DNA of 34,928 nt, taken from assembly GCA_034436375.1 (NCBI GenBank), contig DAOTVS010000007.1, forward strand, positions 1 to 34,928. The letters run 5' to 3'. Under the pieces are notes generated by a model. That model did no database searches. It saw only the letters and a program-made list of their open reading frames with translations, and had not been told where the DNA came from. A program made the translations under genes and the position numbers. Of this stretch, positions 16,039-23,608 are shown one piece after another. Positions within the stretch are counted from its first letter, which is position 1, and the number at the start of each line of letters is the position of its first letter. The DNA is from DAOTVS01 sp034436375. Its GTDB lineage: Bacteria > Chloroflexota > Anaerolineae > SpSt-313.

Positions 16039-16104
16039 CAAACCTGACACCCCATTCCATGGAGAGCAACTCAGGGCTCTCCACGGAATGGGGTGTCAGG
16101 TTTG
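16039..16104. repeat. Near-perfect 28-bp inverted repeat between ahpC and the his promoter
   Basis: Arms 16039-16066 and 16077-16104 pair over 28 bp with one wobble mismatch around a 10-nt loop (CAACTCAGGG). The core word is CTGACACCCCATTCC. It lies 12 bp after the peroxiredoxin stop codon and 19 bp upstream of the his -35 box. Downstream in the sense of the peroxiredoxin transcript there is no U-tract, so it is either a factor-assisted terminator, a transcript-end stabiliser, or an interspersed element. Confidence 0.85.
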
Positions 16105-16115
16105 CTGTACGAGGG

Positions 16116-16679
16116 TCAGGCTGGCTCGGCTTGCAGCGTGGGCTGGCCGGGCTGCCATTCTACCGGGCACATGCCGCCCGTCTGCAGCGCCGCCAGCACC
16201 CGCAGGGTCTCGCTGACGCTGCGCCCGACGTCGGTGTCGTGCACGACCTCATAGCGCAGGATGCCATCCGGATCGATGATGAATAACCCGCGCAGGGCCA
16301 TGCCCGCTTCCTCATCCAGTACACCATAGCTGCGGCTGACCGCCTTGGTGATGTCGCTGGCCAGGGGGTAGGGCAGGGGGCCAATGCCGTTGCGCTCTGG
16401 AGGCGTCTCGATCCAGGCGCGATGGCTGTACACACTGTCGGTGCTGACGCCGAGGATGTCCGCCTTGAGCGAGCGGAACTGCTCATAGTGATCGCGAAAG
16501 GCGCGGATCTCTGTCGGGCAGACAAAGGTAAAGTCGGCCGGATAGAAGAACAGCACCAGCCATTCACCACGATAGTCGCTCAGGCGCGCGCGCGCTTCGA
16601 GTGTCTCCAGGTCCTTGGTGGTAAGCATGTTGAAATCGGGCGCTGGCTGGCCTACCTTTGCGATCTGCATAGTCTCCAT
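16116..16679 (-). CDS. ahpC: Typical 2-Cys peroxiredoxin (AhpC/Prx1 family)
   Basis: A thiol peroxidase that reduces hydrogen peroxide, alkyl hydroperoxides and possibly peroxynitrite in the cytoplasm. The 187-residue protein has the peroxidatic Cys54 in YPADFTFVCPTE and the resolving Cys171 in GGMCPVEWQPG, so it should work as a disulfide-linked dimer. RGLFIIDPDGILRYEVVHD is the standard strand before the second active-site region. AAGGAGG lies six bases before the ATG. No AhpF or AhpD reductase is nearby, so the electron donor is unknown. It follows the GT2 gene by only 29 bp and may be cotranscribed with it, possibly to protect pigment or membrane lipids, which is speculative. Confidence 0.95.
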   Translation of the reverse strand: METMQIAKVGQPAPDFNMLTTKDLETLEARARLSDYRGEWLVLFFYPADFTFVCPTEIRAFRDHYEQFRSLKADILGVSTDSVYSHRAWIETPPERNGIGPLPYPLASDITKAVSRSYGVLDEEAGMALRGLFIIDPDGILRYEVVHDTDVGRSVSETLRVLAALQTGGMCPVEWQPGQPTLQAEPA

Positions 16680-16708
16680 GCATGACCTCCTTGCTGATTT
16701 CTACGCTG

Positions 16709-17869
16709 TTACCAAAGGCGAATTTTCGGCTTGGCGAGCCGCCGGCCTTTCCACCTGGCTCGGCCCGCCAGGGCCTGGACCGCCGAAGAGATACCGATGG
16801 CGATGGCCATCATGACCGTGACCGGATACAAGGGCGCCAGGTAGAAAGGCAGGTTGAAGCGCCAGCATGAGAGCGTCCAGATGACCAGGGTGAACGCCAC
16901 GCTCGCACCGGCCAGCGTGAGCGAGGTGTAGTTAACCGGCGTCCCTGCCCAGTGCAGCAGAAGCACGACCAGGGGTTCCAGGAAGGCGATGGCGATCCAC
17001 AACCAGACGAGCACGTACAGGCCGAGGTTATAGTCGAACATAGGGAAGATGTTCTTGCTGAATCCTGCAAAGACCTCGCGCAGGCCATGATACATGCGGC
17101 AACGAATGCGGGTGGTGCCATCGATCAGCCGCCAGCGCAAGCCATGGGCCTTGATCCGCCGACCCAGGGCCGTATCGTCAAGCACCTCCGAACGCACTGC
17201 TTTGTAGCCGCCGACTCGCTCATAGGCCTGGCGCCGGAAGAGCATGCATTGCCCCAGGGTGGTAGATATCTCTGGCGTGCGCACACGGTAGGCCAGGGCC
17301 AGCGGCAGAAATGAGAAGGACCCCCACAACAGCGCTGGCACGGCTAGCTTTTCGGCCCAGGTGGCACACTCCTGATAGGGCATCGCGCTCAGAAGATCTG
17401 CGTCCATGGCATAGAGGGCGGCAACGGCATCGGTCACTGTCCGTGGATCGTGCCGCGTGTCGGCGTCGGTGAAAAGCAGCAACTCACCCTGCGCCGCTCG
17501 CGCGAGCTGGTAACAGGCCCAGTTCTTCCCCATCCAGTGGGGCGGCAACGGGCGGCCCGTGAGCACACGTAGGCGCGAGTCTCCCGCGGCCATTTCAGCC
17601 AGGATCTCTCCCGTACGGTCAGTGGAATGGTCGTTAAGGGCGATGATCTCGAAATTGGGGTAATCCTGAGCCAGGAGCGATTGCATACAGGGAATGATAT
17701 TCTGCTCCTCATTGCGCGCCGGCACCATGATGGAAACGCGCGGCGTGCGGGGCGGCGGCGGATAGTGCCCCAGCCAGCGCAGGATGCCCATATTGCTCAG
17801 TGCGATGACGAGCAAGCCGCTCAGGCAAACGATGATAGCGACCTGCTGCACAACCCAAAGGCTGGCCAA
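16709..17869 (-). CDS. Membrane GT2 glycosyltransferase, related to carotenoid glycosyltransferases
   Basis: A 386-residue membrane-bound GT-A enzyme. I choose a TTG start at 17869 because AAGGAGAGG lies five bases before it and the protein then begins with the membrane helix; an ATG at 17917 would add 16 residues. After an N-terminal helix (VVQQVAIIVCLSGLLVIAL) come VSIMVPARNEEQNIIPC, IIALNDHSTDRTGEIL, HWMGKNWACYQLARAAQGE, LLLFTDADTRHDPRTV (metal-binding DAD) and LDDTALGRRIKAHGLRWRL, then three or four C-terminal helices. The W-x-GKNWAC-x-QLA pattern is the one I associate with chlorobactene glucosyltransferase (CruC) and related CrtQ enzymes. No other carotenoid gene is in the window, so the substrate is inferred only. 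Confidence 0.85.
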   Translation of the reverse strand: MASLWVVQQVAIIVCLSGLLVIALSNMGILRWLGHYPPPPRTPRVSIMVPARNEEQNIIPCMQSLLAQDYPNFEIIALNDHSTDRTGEILAEMAAGDSRLRVLTGRPLPPHWMGKNWACYQLARAAQGELLLFTDADTRHDPRTVTDAVAALYAMDADLLSAMPYQECATWAEKLAVPALLWGSFSFLPLALAYRVRTPEISTTLGQCMLFRRQAYERVGGYKAVRSEVLDDTALGRRIKAHGLRWRLIDGTTRIRCRMYHGLREVFAGFSKNIFPMFDYNLGLYVLVWLWIAIAFLEPLVVLLLHWAGTPVNYTSLTLAGASVAFTLVIWTLSCWRFNLPFYLAPLYPVTVMMAIAIGISSAVQALAGRARWKGRRLAKPKIRLW

Positions 17870-17949
17870 TAACCTCTCCTTGTTGCCCGACCAAATATCA
17901 CACAGTAGGCACGGCAATAAGCGTACCTATGGCGCAGCCTCGCCCCAGT

Positions 17950-17978
17950 TTGCCTGCGTGCGCCCCCGGTGGTAAACT
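17950..17978 (+). promoter_or_regulatory. Promoter of the proBA operon
   Basis: TTGCCT, a 17-bp spacer and TAAACT: 4 of 6 matches in each hexamer with optimal spacing. Transcription would start near 17985 and run through two hairpins, the second a complete terminator structure, before reaching proB at 18071. Confidence 0.6.
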
Positions 17979-17991
17979 GAGCTTGCTTTTC

Positions 17992-18053
17992 CCTGAACGA
18001 TGCCTGGTTCAGGCAGGCTGCGCAGCCTGGTTGCCGGTCGCAGCCTGCTTTTT
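17992..18053 (+). promoter_or_regulatory. Attenuator-like leader of proB
   Basis: Three stems can form in this leader. The first is CCTGAAC (17992-17998) with GTTCAGG (18007-18013). The terminator is GCAGGCTGCG (18013-18022) with CGCAGCCTGC (18039-18048), a perfect 10-bp stem followed directly by TTTTT (18049-18053). A competing hairpin, CAGGCT (18014-18019) with AGCCTG (18024-18029), uses the same 5' arm and would exclude the terminator. There is no plus-strand gene upstream whose transcript could need ending here, so the terminator acts on proB itself. The signal is unknown: no T-box features and no run of Pro codons are seen. Confidence 0.65.
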
Positions 18054-18070
18054 CGTTATTCGGAGGAGCC

Positions 18071-19219
18071 ATGGTTGGCACAACAGCATCCCAGGGGCCC
18101 CACCGCCTGGTGGTGAAAGTGGGGACGGGCGTCCTCACTGCCGGCGCCAAGGGGCTGAACCGCCCGCGCCTGGTGGACCTGGCCCGGCAAATTGCCACGC
18201 TCCTCAGCCGAGGGCACGAGGTGGTGCTTGTGACCTCGGGTGCGGTGTTGGCTGGGCGTGAGCGGCTGCGTTACCCACACCTGGGGTCGGCCATACCCTA
18301 CAAGCAAATGCTCGCAGCGGTGGGTCAGGGCCGGCTGATGCATATCTATGAGCAGTTGTTCGAGATCTATGATGTGCCCGTGGCGCAGGTGCTGTTGACC
18401 CGCGAAGACCTGCACGACCGGCACCGTTACCTCAATGCCCGTGATACCCTGCTGGCCCTGCTGGAACGGCGCATTGTGCCCATCATCAATGAGAACGATG
18501 CCGTCGCGACCGAAGAGATCAAGGTTGGCGATAACGATAACCTCTCGGCGCTGGTGGCCAATTTGGTGGAGGCCGAGCTCTTGATCCTCCTGACGGACAC
18601 GGATGGCCTCTATACCGCCGATCCGCGCCTGCATCCGGAGGCGCAATTGATCTCTGAGGTCGCACAGATCGATGCAGAGACCTATCGCCTGGCAGGCGGC
18701 TCGCGCTCGGGGCTGGGCACGGGCGGCATGTTCACCAAGGTGCAGGCAGCCGACCTGGCTACCCGCGGCGGCACCGATGTGATTGTGGCCGCTGGTGGCG
18801 TGCCCGATGTGATCTTGCGTCTGGTGGCAGGTGAGCGTATGGGCACTCGGTTTTCGTCCGTGGGTGACCGCCTGGCCGGGCGCAAGCGCTGGATTCTCGC
18901 CGACAAGGCGACTGAGGGTGTGTTGACGGTCGATGCCGGGGCGGCGCAGGCCATCCTGTGCGGCGGCTCCAGCCTCCTGGCGGTGGGGATCACCGCGGTT
19001 GAGGGTACTTTTGAGCGCGGCGCCACGGTGCGCATCGCTGATCCGCAGGGGCGGGAGATCGCGCAGGGCGTGGTCAACTATGCCGCCGCCGACCTGGCGC
19101 AGATCAAGGGCCGTCATTCCAGCGAGATCGAGGCGACCCTGGGATACGTCTATGCGAGCGAAGTCGTGCACCGCGATAACCTGGTGCTGCTGCGGCGATC
19201 GGAAAAGCCGATTGGCTGA
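18071..19219 (+). CDS. proB: Glutamate 5-kinase with PUA domain
   Basis: ProB phosphorylates glutamate to glutamyl 5-phosphate, the first step of proline synthesis, and is normally feedback-inhibited by proline. The 382-residue protein has an amino-acid kinase domain to about residue 260 (VVKVGTGVL, VLVTSGAVLAGRERL, YLNARDTLLALLE, VPIINENDAVATEEIKVGD, LLTDTDGLYTADPRL, GTGGMFTKVQAADLA) and a C-terminal PUA domain from about 285 (GVLTVDAGAAQAILCGGSSLL to DLAQIKGRHSSEIEATLG). The long form with PUA is the usual bacterial one. GGAGGAG precedes the ATG. proA follows after 24 bp. Confidence 0.97.
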   Translation: MVGTTASQGPHRLVVKVGTGVLTAGAKGLNRPRLVDLARQIATLLSRGHEVVLVTSGAVLAGRERLRYPHLGSAIPYKQMLAAVGQGRLMHIYEQLFEIYDVPVAQVLLTREDLHDRHRYLNARDTLLALLERRIVPIINENDAVATEEIKVGDNDNLSALVANLVEAELLILLTDTDGLYTADPRLHPEAQLISEVAQIDAETYRLAGGSRSGLGTGGMFTKVQAADLATRGGTDVIVAAGGVPDVILRLVAGERMGTRFSSVGDRLAGRKRWILADKATEGVLTVDAGAAQAILCGGSSLLAVGITAVEGTFERGATVRIADPQGREIAQGVVNYAAADLAQIKGRHSSEIEATLGYVYASEVVHRDNLVLLRRSEKPIG

Positions 19220-19243
19220 CATCTGGGGAAAGGAGTAGGCAAC

Positions 19244-20515
19244 ATGGACAACCTGCAGGAGATGGGCGCCCGGGCGCGAGCGGCAGCGCGGCGGCTGGGC
19301 ACGAGTGACCTGGGGAGCCGCAACCGGGCATTGCGGACGTTGGCCGCTGCCCTGCGCACGCGCGGCGAGCAGGTGCTGGCGGCCAACGAGCAGGATATGC
19401 AGGAGGCGCGTGCGGCCGGCCTCTCTCCTGCGCTTCAGGATCGCCTCAAGCTGAACCCTTCGCGCCTGGAGGGGATGGCCCAGGGCGTGGAGACGGTGGC
19501 AGACCTGCCCGAACCCCTCGGCGAGACCTTTGACATGCACCGCCTGCCCAACGGCTTGCACGTGGGCAAGCGCCGGGTGCCCATCGGCGTGCTGGGCGTG
19601 ATCTATGAGGCGCGGCCCAATGTGACGGTCGATGTGGCGGCGCTAAGCCTCAAATCGGGGAATGCGGCCATTTTACGCGGCGGTAAGGAGACCCGGCGCT
19701 CCAACGCAGCACTGGCCGATCTAATCACCGCGGCCTGCCTGGAGGCGGGCCTGCCCGAAGACAGCATCCAGTTGATCCGCTCCACCGACCGTGCCCTGGT
19801 GACTGAGATGCTGCACCTCGATCGCTATATCGATATGATCATTCCGCGTGGCGGGGCAGCGTTGCATGATCTATGCCGGAGGGAAGGGCGCATGCCGGTG
19901 ATCACAGGGGGAATCGGCGTCTGTCACCTCTATGTCGATCGCGCGGCTGACCTGGACAAGGCCTTGCCGATCATCTACAACGCCAAAGTGCAGCGGCCAA
20001 CTGTCTGCAATGCCCTCGACACTGTGCTGGTGCATCGAGATGTGGCGGCCGCTTTTCTGCCGCGTATGGCGCGTGATCTGAGCAGAGCAGGCGTGGAGCT
20101 GCGCGCCGACCCGGAGGCCCTGGCGATCCTGCAGGCGCAGCCAGAAGCCGCGCAGTGGCAGCTGGTCGCTGCCGCGCCCGATGATTTCGGGCGCGAGTTC
20201 CTGGCCTTGATCCTCTCGATCCATGTGGTGGGCGGGCTGGATGAGGCGATCGAGCACATCGCGCGTTACAGCACCCAGCACTCTGACGGCATCCTGACCG
20301 AGGACTATGGCGCTGCCCAGCGTTTTCTGAATGAAGTCGATTCAGCGGCCGTGTACGTCAATGCATCCACCCGCTTTACTGATGGGGGTGAATTCGGCCT
20401 GGGCGCCGAGGTGGCGGTCAGCACGCAAAAGCTGCACGCGCGCGGGCCTATGGGCCTGAGGGAACTAACGACCTACAAATGGATCATATACGGTACTGGG
20501 CAGTTTCGCCCTTGA
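19244..20515 (+). CDS. proA: Gamma-glutamyl phosphate reductase
   Basis: ProA reduces glutamyl 5-phosphate with NADPH to glutamate semialdehyde, the second step of proline synthesis, and probably forms a complex with ProB. The 423-residue protein belongs to the aldehyde dehydrogenase superfamily: VPIGVLGVIYEARPNVTVD, LKSGNAAILRGGKETRRSN, MIIPRGGAALHDLCRREG, the catalytic cysteine in KVQRPTVCNALDTVLVH, HSDGILTEDYGAAQRFLN and NASTRFTDGGEFGLGAEVA. AAAGGAG precedes the ATG. proC is not in the window. The stop codon lies within the -35 box of the promoter for the next gene. Confidence 0.98.
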   Translation: MDNLQEMGARARAAARRLGTSDLGSRNRALRTLAAALRTRGEQVLAANEQDMQEARAAGLSPALQDRLKLNPSRLEGMAQGVETVADLPEPLGETFDMHRLPNGLHVGKRRVPIGVLGVIYEARPNVTVDVAALSLKSGNAAILRGGKETRRSNAALADLITAACLEAGLPEDSIQLIRSTDRALVTEMLHLDRYIDMIIPRGGAALHDLCRREGRMPVITGGIGVCHLYVDRAADLDKALPIIYNAKVQRPTVCNALDTVLVHRDVAAAFLPRMARDLSRAGVELRADPEALAILQAQPEAAQWQLVAAAPDDFGREFLALILSIHVVGGLDEAIEHIARYSTQHSDGILTEDYGAAQRFLNEVDSAAVYVNASTRFTDGGEFGLGAEVAVSTQKLHARGPMGLRELTTYKWIIYGTGQFRP

Positions 20516-20540
20516 AGCCGGTCGCGCCGGGTGTTATAAT
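20512..20540 (+). promoter_or_regulatory. Promoter of the HpnK-like deacetylase gene, overlapping the proA stop
   Basis: TTGAAG, 17-bp spacer, TATAAT. The -10 is a perfect consensus and the -35 matches 4 of 6. The proA stop TGA is part of the -35 hexamer. It predicts a leader of about 130 nt before the deacetylase ATG at 20676. Confidence 0.75.
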
Positions 20541-20583
20541 GAGGGTTGACAGTGTGTGAAGATTCACAGGCCCAAGGGTCCGG

Positions 20584-20632
20584 CGCCGTTCCACAGTTCC
20601 CTAGCGCCTGGGTTCGATCCGGGCGAACGGTG
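20584..20632 (+). other. Structured leader with a tRNA T-arm-like hairpin
   Basis: CGCCGTTC (20584-20591) can pair with GAACGGTG (20625-20632) over 8 bp with one wobble, closing a 33-nt interior. That interior contains CCTGG-GTTCGAT-CCGGG, which has the sequence of a tRNA T-arm (5-bp stem, 7-nt loop beginning GTTC). There is no D-arm, anticodon arm or CCA, so it is not a tRNA gene. An alternative stem GTTCG/CGAAC competes with it. Whether this regulates the deacetylase gene is unknown. Confidence 0.4.
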
Positions 20633-20675
20633 ATGGGGCCACAGCAATAGGGTCCAGGTTCGTCCGGAGAGGGGC

Positions 20676-21581
20676 ATGGGCAGACTGCGCTTGATCTTCA
20701 ACGGCGATGACTTTGGCGGCGCTCTGAGCATCAATGCAGCCGTCATCCGCGCGCACGAAGAGGGGGTGCTGACGAGCGCCAGCCTGATGGTGACGGGCAG
20801 CGCCGTCGATGATGCGGTGCGCCGCGCCGAAACGCACCCGAGCCTGGCAGTGGGATTGCACGTGGTGGTGATGGGCCGGCGCCCTGTGGCGCCGGCCCTG
20901 CCTGCGGCAGCGGTGCCACACCTGGTCGATGCGCAGGGCCACCTGCCACGCAACCCCTTTCTGGCGGGGGTGCGCTATTTCCTCAGCCCCGTTCTGCGGG
21001 CCGAGTTACGCCGTGAGATCAGCGCCCAGTTTGAGCGTTTTCGTGCGACTGGGCTCCCCCTGGCCCATGTCGACGGCCACTATTTCATGCACCTGCATCC
21101 AGTTGTATCGGCCGTGCTGATTCCCCTGGCAGAACAATACGGCGCTCCCGGCATCCGCTTAGCGCCCGATGACCTGCGCCTGTCTCTCTCCCTCGACCCG
21201 CAGAGGTTGGCGGGCAAGATCACCTGGGCCACCGTGTATGCCCTGCTCTGCCGCCTGGCGGAGCGCCGCCTGTCCCAAAGCATGCTGGTCGTCACCGATC
21301 GCACCTATGGCCTGCTGCAGTTGGGCCGCATGCACGAGCCTTTTGTGGTGGGGCTGCTGCGACGCATCGAGCCAACAGTGCGCTCGGCTGAGCTCTATTT
21401 CCATCCCTGCACCCACTCTGGGGTTTCCCCCTTTGGCCCCAACCCGGGTGATCTGGCTGCCCTCATCAGCCCCCGTGTGCGCCAGGCGGTGCATGATCGG
21501 GGCGCCCAGCTCACCAACTATGCTGCCCTTCATGCCAGTCGCCACGCCAGCTCCCCCGCACAGCGCTATTCCTCTATCTAG
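20676..21581 (+). CDS. HpnK/YdjC-family carbohydrate deacetylase
   Basis: A 301-residue member of the YdjC/ChbG fold, metal-dependent deacetylases of N-acetylated sugars. It is closest in pattern to HpnK, the hopanoid-locus member: RLIFNGDDFGGALSINAAVIR with the metal Asp pair, HEEGVLTSASLMVTGSAVDDAV, SLAVGLHVVVMGRRPV, and HVDGHYFMHLHPVV with two metal histidines. Length is normal. No squalene-hopene cyclase or other hpn gene is in the window, so its acceptor (hopanoid N-acetylglucosamine or another glycolipid) is open. GGAGAGGGGC precedes the ATG; it has its own promoter and a structured leader. It shares no operon with the following ftsH, which has its own promoter. Confidence 0.85.
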   Translation: MGRLRLIFNGDDFGGALSINAAVIRAHEEGVLTSASLMVTGSAVDDAVRRAETHPSLAVGLHVVVMGRRPVAPALPAAAVPHLVDAQGHLPRNPFLAGVRYFLSPVLRAELRREISAQFERFRATGLPLAHVDGHYFMHLHPVVSAVLIPLAEQYGAPGIRLAPDDLRLSLSLDPQRLAGKITWATVYALLCRLAERRLSQSMLVVTDRTYGLLQLGRMHEPFVVGLLRRIEPTVRSAELYFHPCTHSGVSPFGPNPGDLAALISPRVRQAVHDRGAQLTNYAALHASRHASSPAQRYSSI

Positions 21582-21625
21582 ACCAGCTAGCCCAACAAGC
21601 ACTTCCATTTTGGTAAGGTTTCTGG

Positions 21626-21631
21626 TATAAT
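21626..21631 (+). promoter_or_regulatory. Extended -10 promoter of ftsH
   Basis: The sequence TGGTATAAT contains a perfect -10 with the TGn extension. A weak -35 (TTCCAT at 21603-21608) is 17 bp upstream. The predicted start near 21638 gives a leader that includes a CCCCGAGG/CCTCGGGG hairpin (21646-21671) about 20 nt before the start codon. Confidence 0.75.
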
Positions 21632-21645
21632 CTCTTGCAGGTAGC

Positions 21646-21671
21646 CCCCGAGGATCAATCGGACCTCGGGG
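21646..21671 (+). other. Hairpin in the ftsH leader
   Basis: CCCCGAGG (21646-21653) and CCTCGGGG (21664-21671) form a perfect 8-bp stem with a 10-nt loop. There is no U-tract after it, and the ribosome site GGAGG follows about 12 nt later. It may stabilise the ftsH transcript or modulate its translation; heat-dependent control as for other ftsH genes is only a guess. Confidence 0.5.
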
Positions 21672-21693
21672 TGATTTGGCTGGAGGCACAAGG

Positions 21694-23514
21694 GTGAGTT
21701 CTTCGTGGTATAAGAATGGTTTTGTTTACCTCCTGATCCTGGTTGCTGTGGTGGCCCTCTTTATTAACTTCGTTTCCCCCGGCGAGAGCCTGAGCCACGC
21801 CTCGATCCAGGAAGTGGCCAACTATGTCAAGAATGGGCAGGTCCAAAGCGTCTCCATCGCGCCTGACGGTCGCCTGACGATTACTCTCAACGGCAGCAAT
21901 CCTAAGAAGGTTGTCTCTCGCAAGGAGGATGGCACCGATTTCGCGCAGACGATGAAGAACCTCGGTGTGACTCAAGCGCAGATCGATCACATCCAGAGCA
22001 TCAACGTCGAGGATCCCAGTCCATGGGCAGGATGGTTGGGCTTGTTGGGCTACTTGATCCCGGCGCTCGTTTTCGGCGGACTGGTGTTGCTCATGCTGCG
22101 CCAGGCACAGAGTGGGAACAATCAGGCTCTCTCATTCGGCAAGAGTCGGGCCCGTATGTTCACGGGCGACAAGCCTACCGTCACGTTTGACGATGTGGCT
22201 GGAGCCGAAGAGGCCAAACATGAGCTGCACGAGGTGGTCGAGTTCCTGCGCGAACCGGAGCGCTTTACCGCCTTGGGCGCCCGGATCCCCAAGGGCGTGC
22301 TCCTGGTGGGCGCGCCGGGCACCGGTAAGACATTGTTGGCCCGTGCGGTGGCCGGTGAGGCTGGGGTACCGTTCTTCAGCATCAGCGGCTCCGAGTTTGT
22401 CGAGATGTTTGTCGGTGTAGGCGCCAGCCGTGTGCGAGACCTGTTCGACCAGGCCAAGCGCAACAGCCCTTGCATCATCTTTGTGGATGAGATCGACGCG
22501 GTGGGTCGCCATCGCGGTGCGGGCCTCGGCGGCAGCCACGATGAGCGCGAGCAGACGCTCAACCAGATCCTGGTAGAGATGGACGGCTTTGACACGGATA
22601 CCAAGGTGATCGTCATCGCCGCCACCAACCGGCCCGACATCCTGGACCCGGCCCTCATGCGCCCCGGCCGCTTTGACCGGCGGGTGGTGCTGGACCGGCC
22701 CGATATGAACGGCCGCAAGGCGATCCTGGAAGTACACGTGCGCGGCAAGCCGCTCGCACCGGATGTGGACCTGATGGCGCTGGCCAAGCAGACGCCGGGC
22801 TTTTCGGGGGCCGATATCGAGAATCTGGTCAACGAGGCAGCCATTCTTGCGGCGCGCAACGGCAAGAAGGCTATCGGCATGCTCGAGTTCCAGGAAGCTG
22901 TGGAGCGGGTCATCGCCGGGCCGGAGCGCCGGAGCCGCCTGATCGGCGAGAGGGAAAAGCAGATTATCGCCCATCACGAGGCAGGGCATGCCCTGGTGAT
23001 GGCCAATCTGCCGCATGCGGACCCGTTGCGCAAGGTAACGATCGTGGCGCGCGGCATGGCGTTGGGTTATACGATGGCCCTGCCGGAAGACGACCAATAT
23101 CTGCAGTCCAAAGCCAAGCTGGAGGATCAGGTCACTGGTATGCTGGGTGGGCGCGCAGCCGAAGAGATTATCTTCGGCGACGTGACCACAGGCGCCTCCA
23201 ATGACCTGGAGCAGGCGACCAAGCTGGTGCGTGTCATGGTGACTCAGTATGGTATGAGTGAGAAGCTGGGGCCTCGCACCTTTGGGCAAAAAGAGGAACT
23301 GGTCTTCCTCGGCCGTGAGATCTCGGAACAGCGCGATTACTCGGAAAAGGTTGCGCAGGAGATCGATCAGGAGATGCGGGAGATCATCACTCGCAGCTAT
23401 AATCGGGCCATGGAAATCCTGCGCGCCAAGCGCGACAAGCTCGAACTGCTGGCAAGCAAGCTCATCGAGCGGGAAACTATCGATGTGCCGGAGCTGATGG
23501 CAATTATCGCCTAG
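21694..23514 (+). CDS. ftsH: ATP-dependent zinc metalloprotease FtsH
   Basis: A membrane-anchored AAA protease that degrades misassembled membrane proteins and selected cytoplasmic regulators as a hexamer. I choose the GTG start at 21694 (VSSSWYKNG) with GGAGG seven bases before it, giving 606 residues. There are two membrane segments at about 9-27 and 112-135 with an extracytoplasmic FtsH-ext domain between them. The AAA domain has Walker A GAPGTGKT (about 206-213), Walker B IIFVDEIDAVG and the second region of homology TNRPDILDPALMRPGRFDRR. The peptidase zinc site is HEAGH (about 428-432) with the later acid in TGASNDLEQAT. Length is on the short side of normal. It is monocistronic: own promoter and an intrinsic terminator. 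Confidence 0.98.
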   Translation: MSSSWYKNGFVYLLILVAVVALFINFVSPGESLSHASIQEVANYVKNGQVQSVSIAPDGRLTITLNGSNPKKVVSRKEDGTDFAQTMKNLGVTQAQIDHIQSINVEDPSPWAGWLGLLGYLIPALVFGGLVLLMLRQAQSGNNQALSFGKSRARMFTGDKPTVTFDDVAGAEEAKHELHEVVEFLREPERFTALGARIPKGVLLVGAPGTGKTLLARAVAGEAGVPFFSISGSEFVEMFVGVGASRVRDLFDQAKRNSPCIIFVDEIDAVGRHRGAGLGGSHDEREQTLNQILVEMDGFDTDTKVIVIAATNRPDILDPALMRPGRFDRRVVLDRPDMNGRKAILEVHVRGKPLAPDVDLMALAKQTPGFSGADIENLVNEAAILAARNGKKAIGMLEFQEAVERVIAGPERRSRLIGEREKQIIAHHEAGHALVMANLPHADPLRKVTIVARGMALGYTMALPEDDQYLQSKAKLEDQVTGMLGGRAAEEIIFGDVTTGASNDLEQATKLVRVMVTQYGMSEKLGPRTFGQKEELVFLGREISEQRDYSEKVAQEIDQEMREIITRSYNRAMEILRAKRDKLELLASKLIERETIDVPELMAIIA

Positions 23515-23531
23515 CAGGGTAGACAAAACAG

Positions 23532-23565
23532 AAAAGGGACGGCGGGAAACCTGCCGTCCCTTTTT
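23532..23565 (+). terminator. Intrinsic terminator of ftsH
   Basis: AAAGGGACGGC and GCCGTCCCTTT form an 11-bp GC-rich stem around a short loop (GGGAAACCT), followed by a TTTTT tract at 23561-23565. It starts 17 bp after the ftsH stop codon and is the clearest Rho-independent terminator in the window. Confidence 0.92.
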
Positions 23566-23608
23566 GCGTTAGCTTCACCCTCCCGATGATCCGTGAAAGG
23601 AGATAAGC

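Noticed and set aside
16039..16104. Insertion sequence or transposon end
   Set aside because: The palindrome stands alone: no second copy within the window, no flanking target duplication and no transposase gene.
18056..19561. 501-codon minus-strand frame opposite proB and proA
   Set aside because: It is antisense to two housekeeping genes with intact motifs and crosses both of them; no domain signature is seen.
20603..20632. Possible tRNA gene suggested by GGTTCGATCC
   Set aside because: Only a T-arm-like hairpin is present; there is no D-arm, anticodon arm, standard acceptor stem or CCA end, so it is reported as a leader structure only.
22132..23526. 464-codon minus-strand frame opposite ftsH
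   Set aside because: It is antisense to ftsH. The sense frame has all FtsH motifs, while this one has none.
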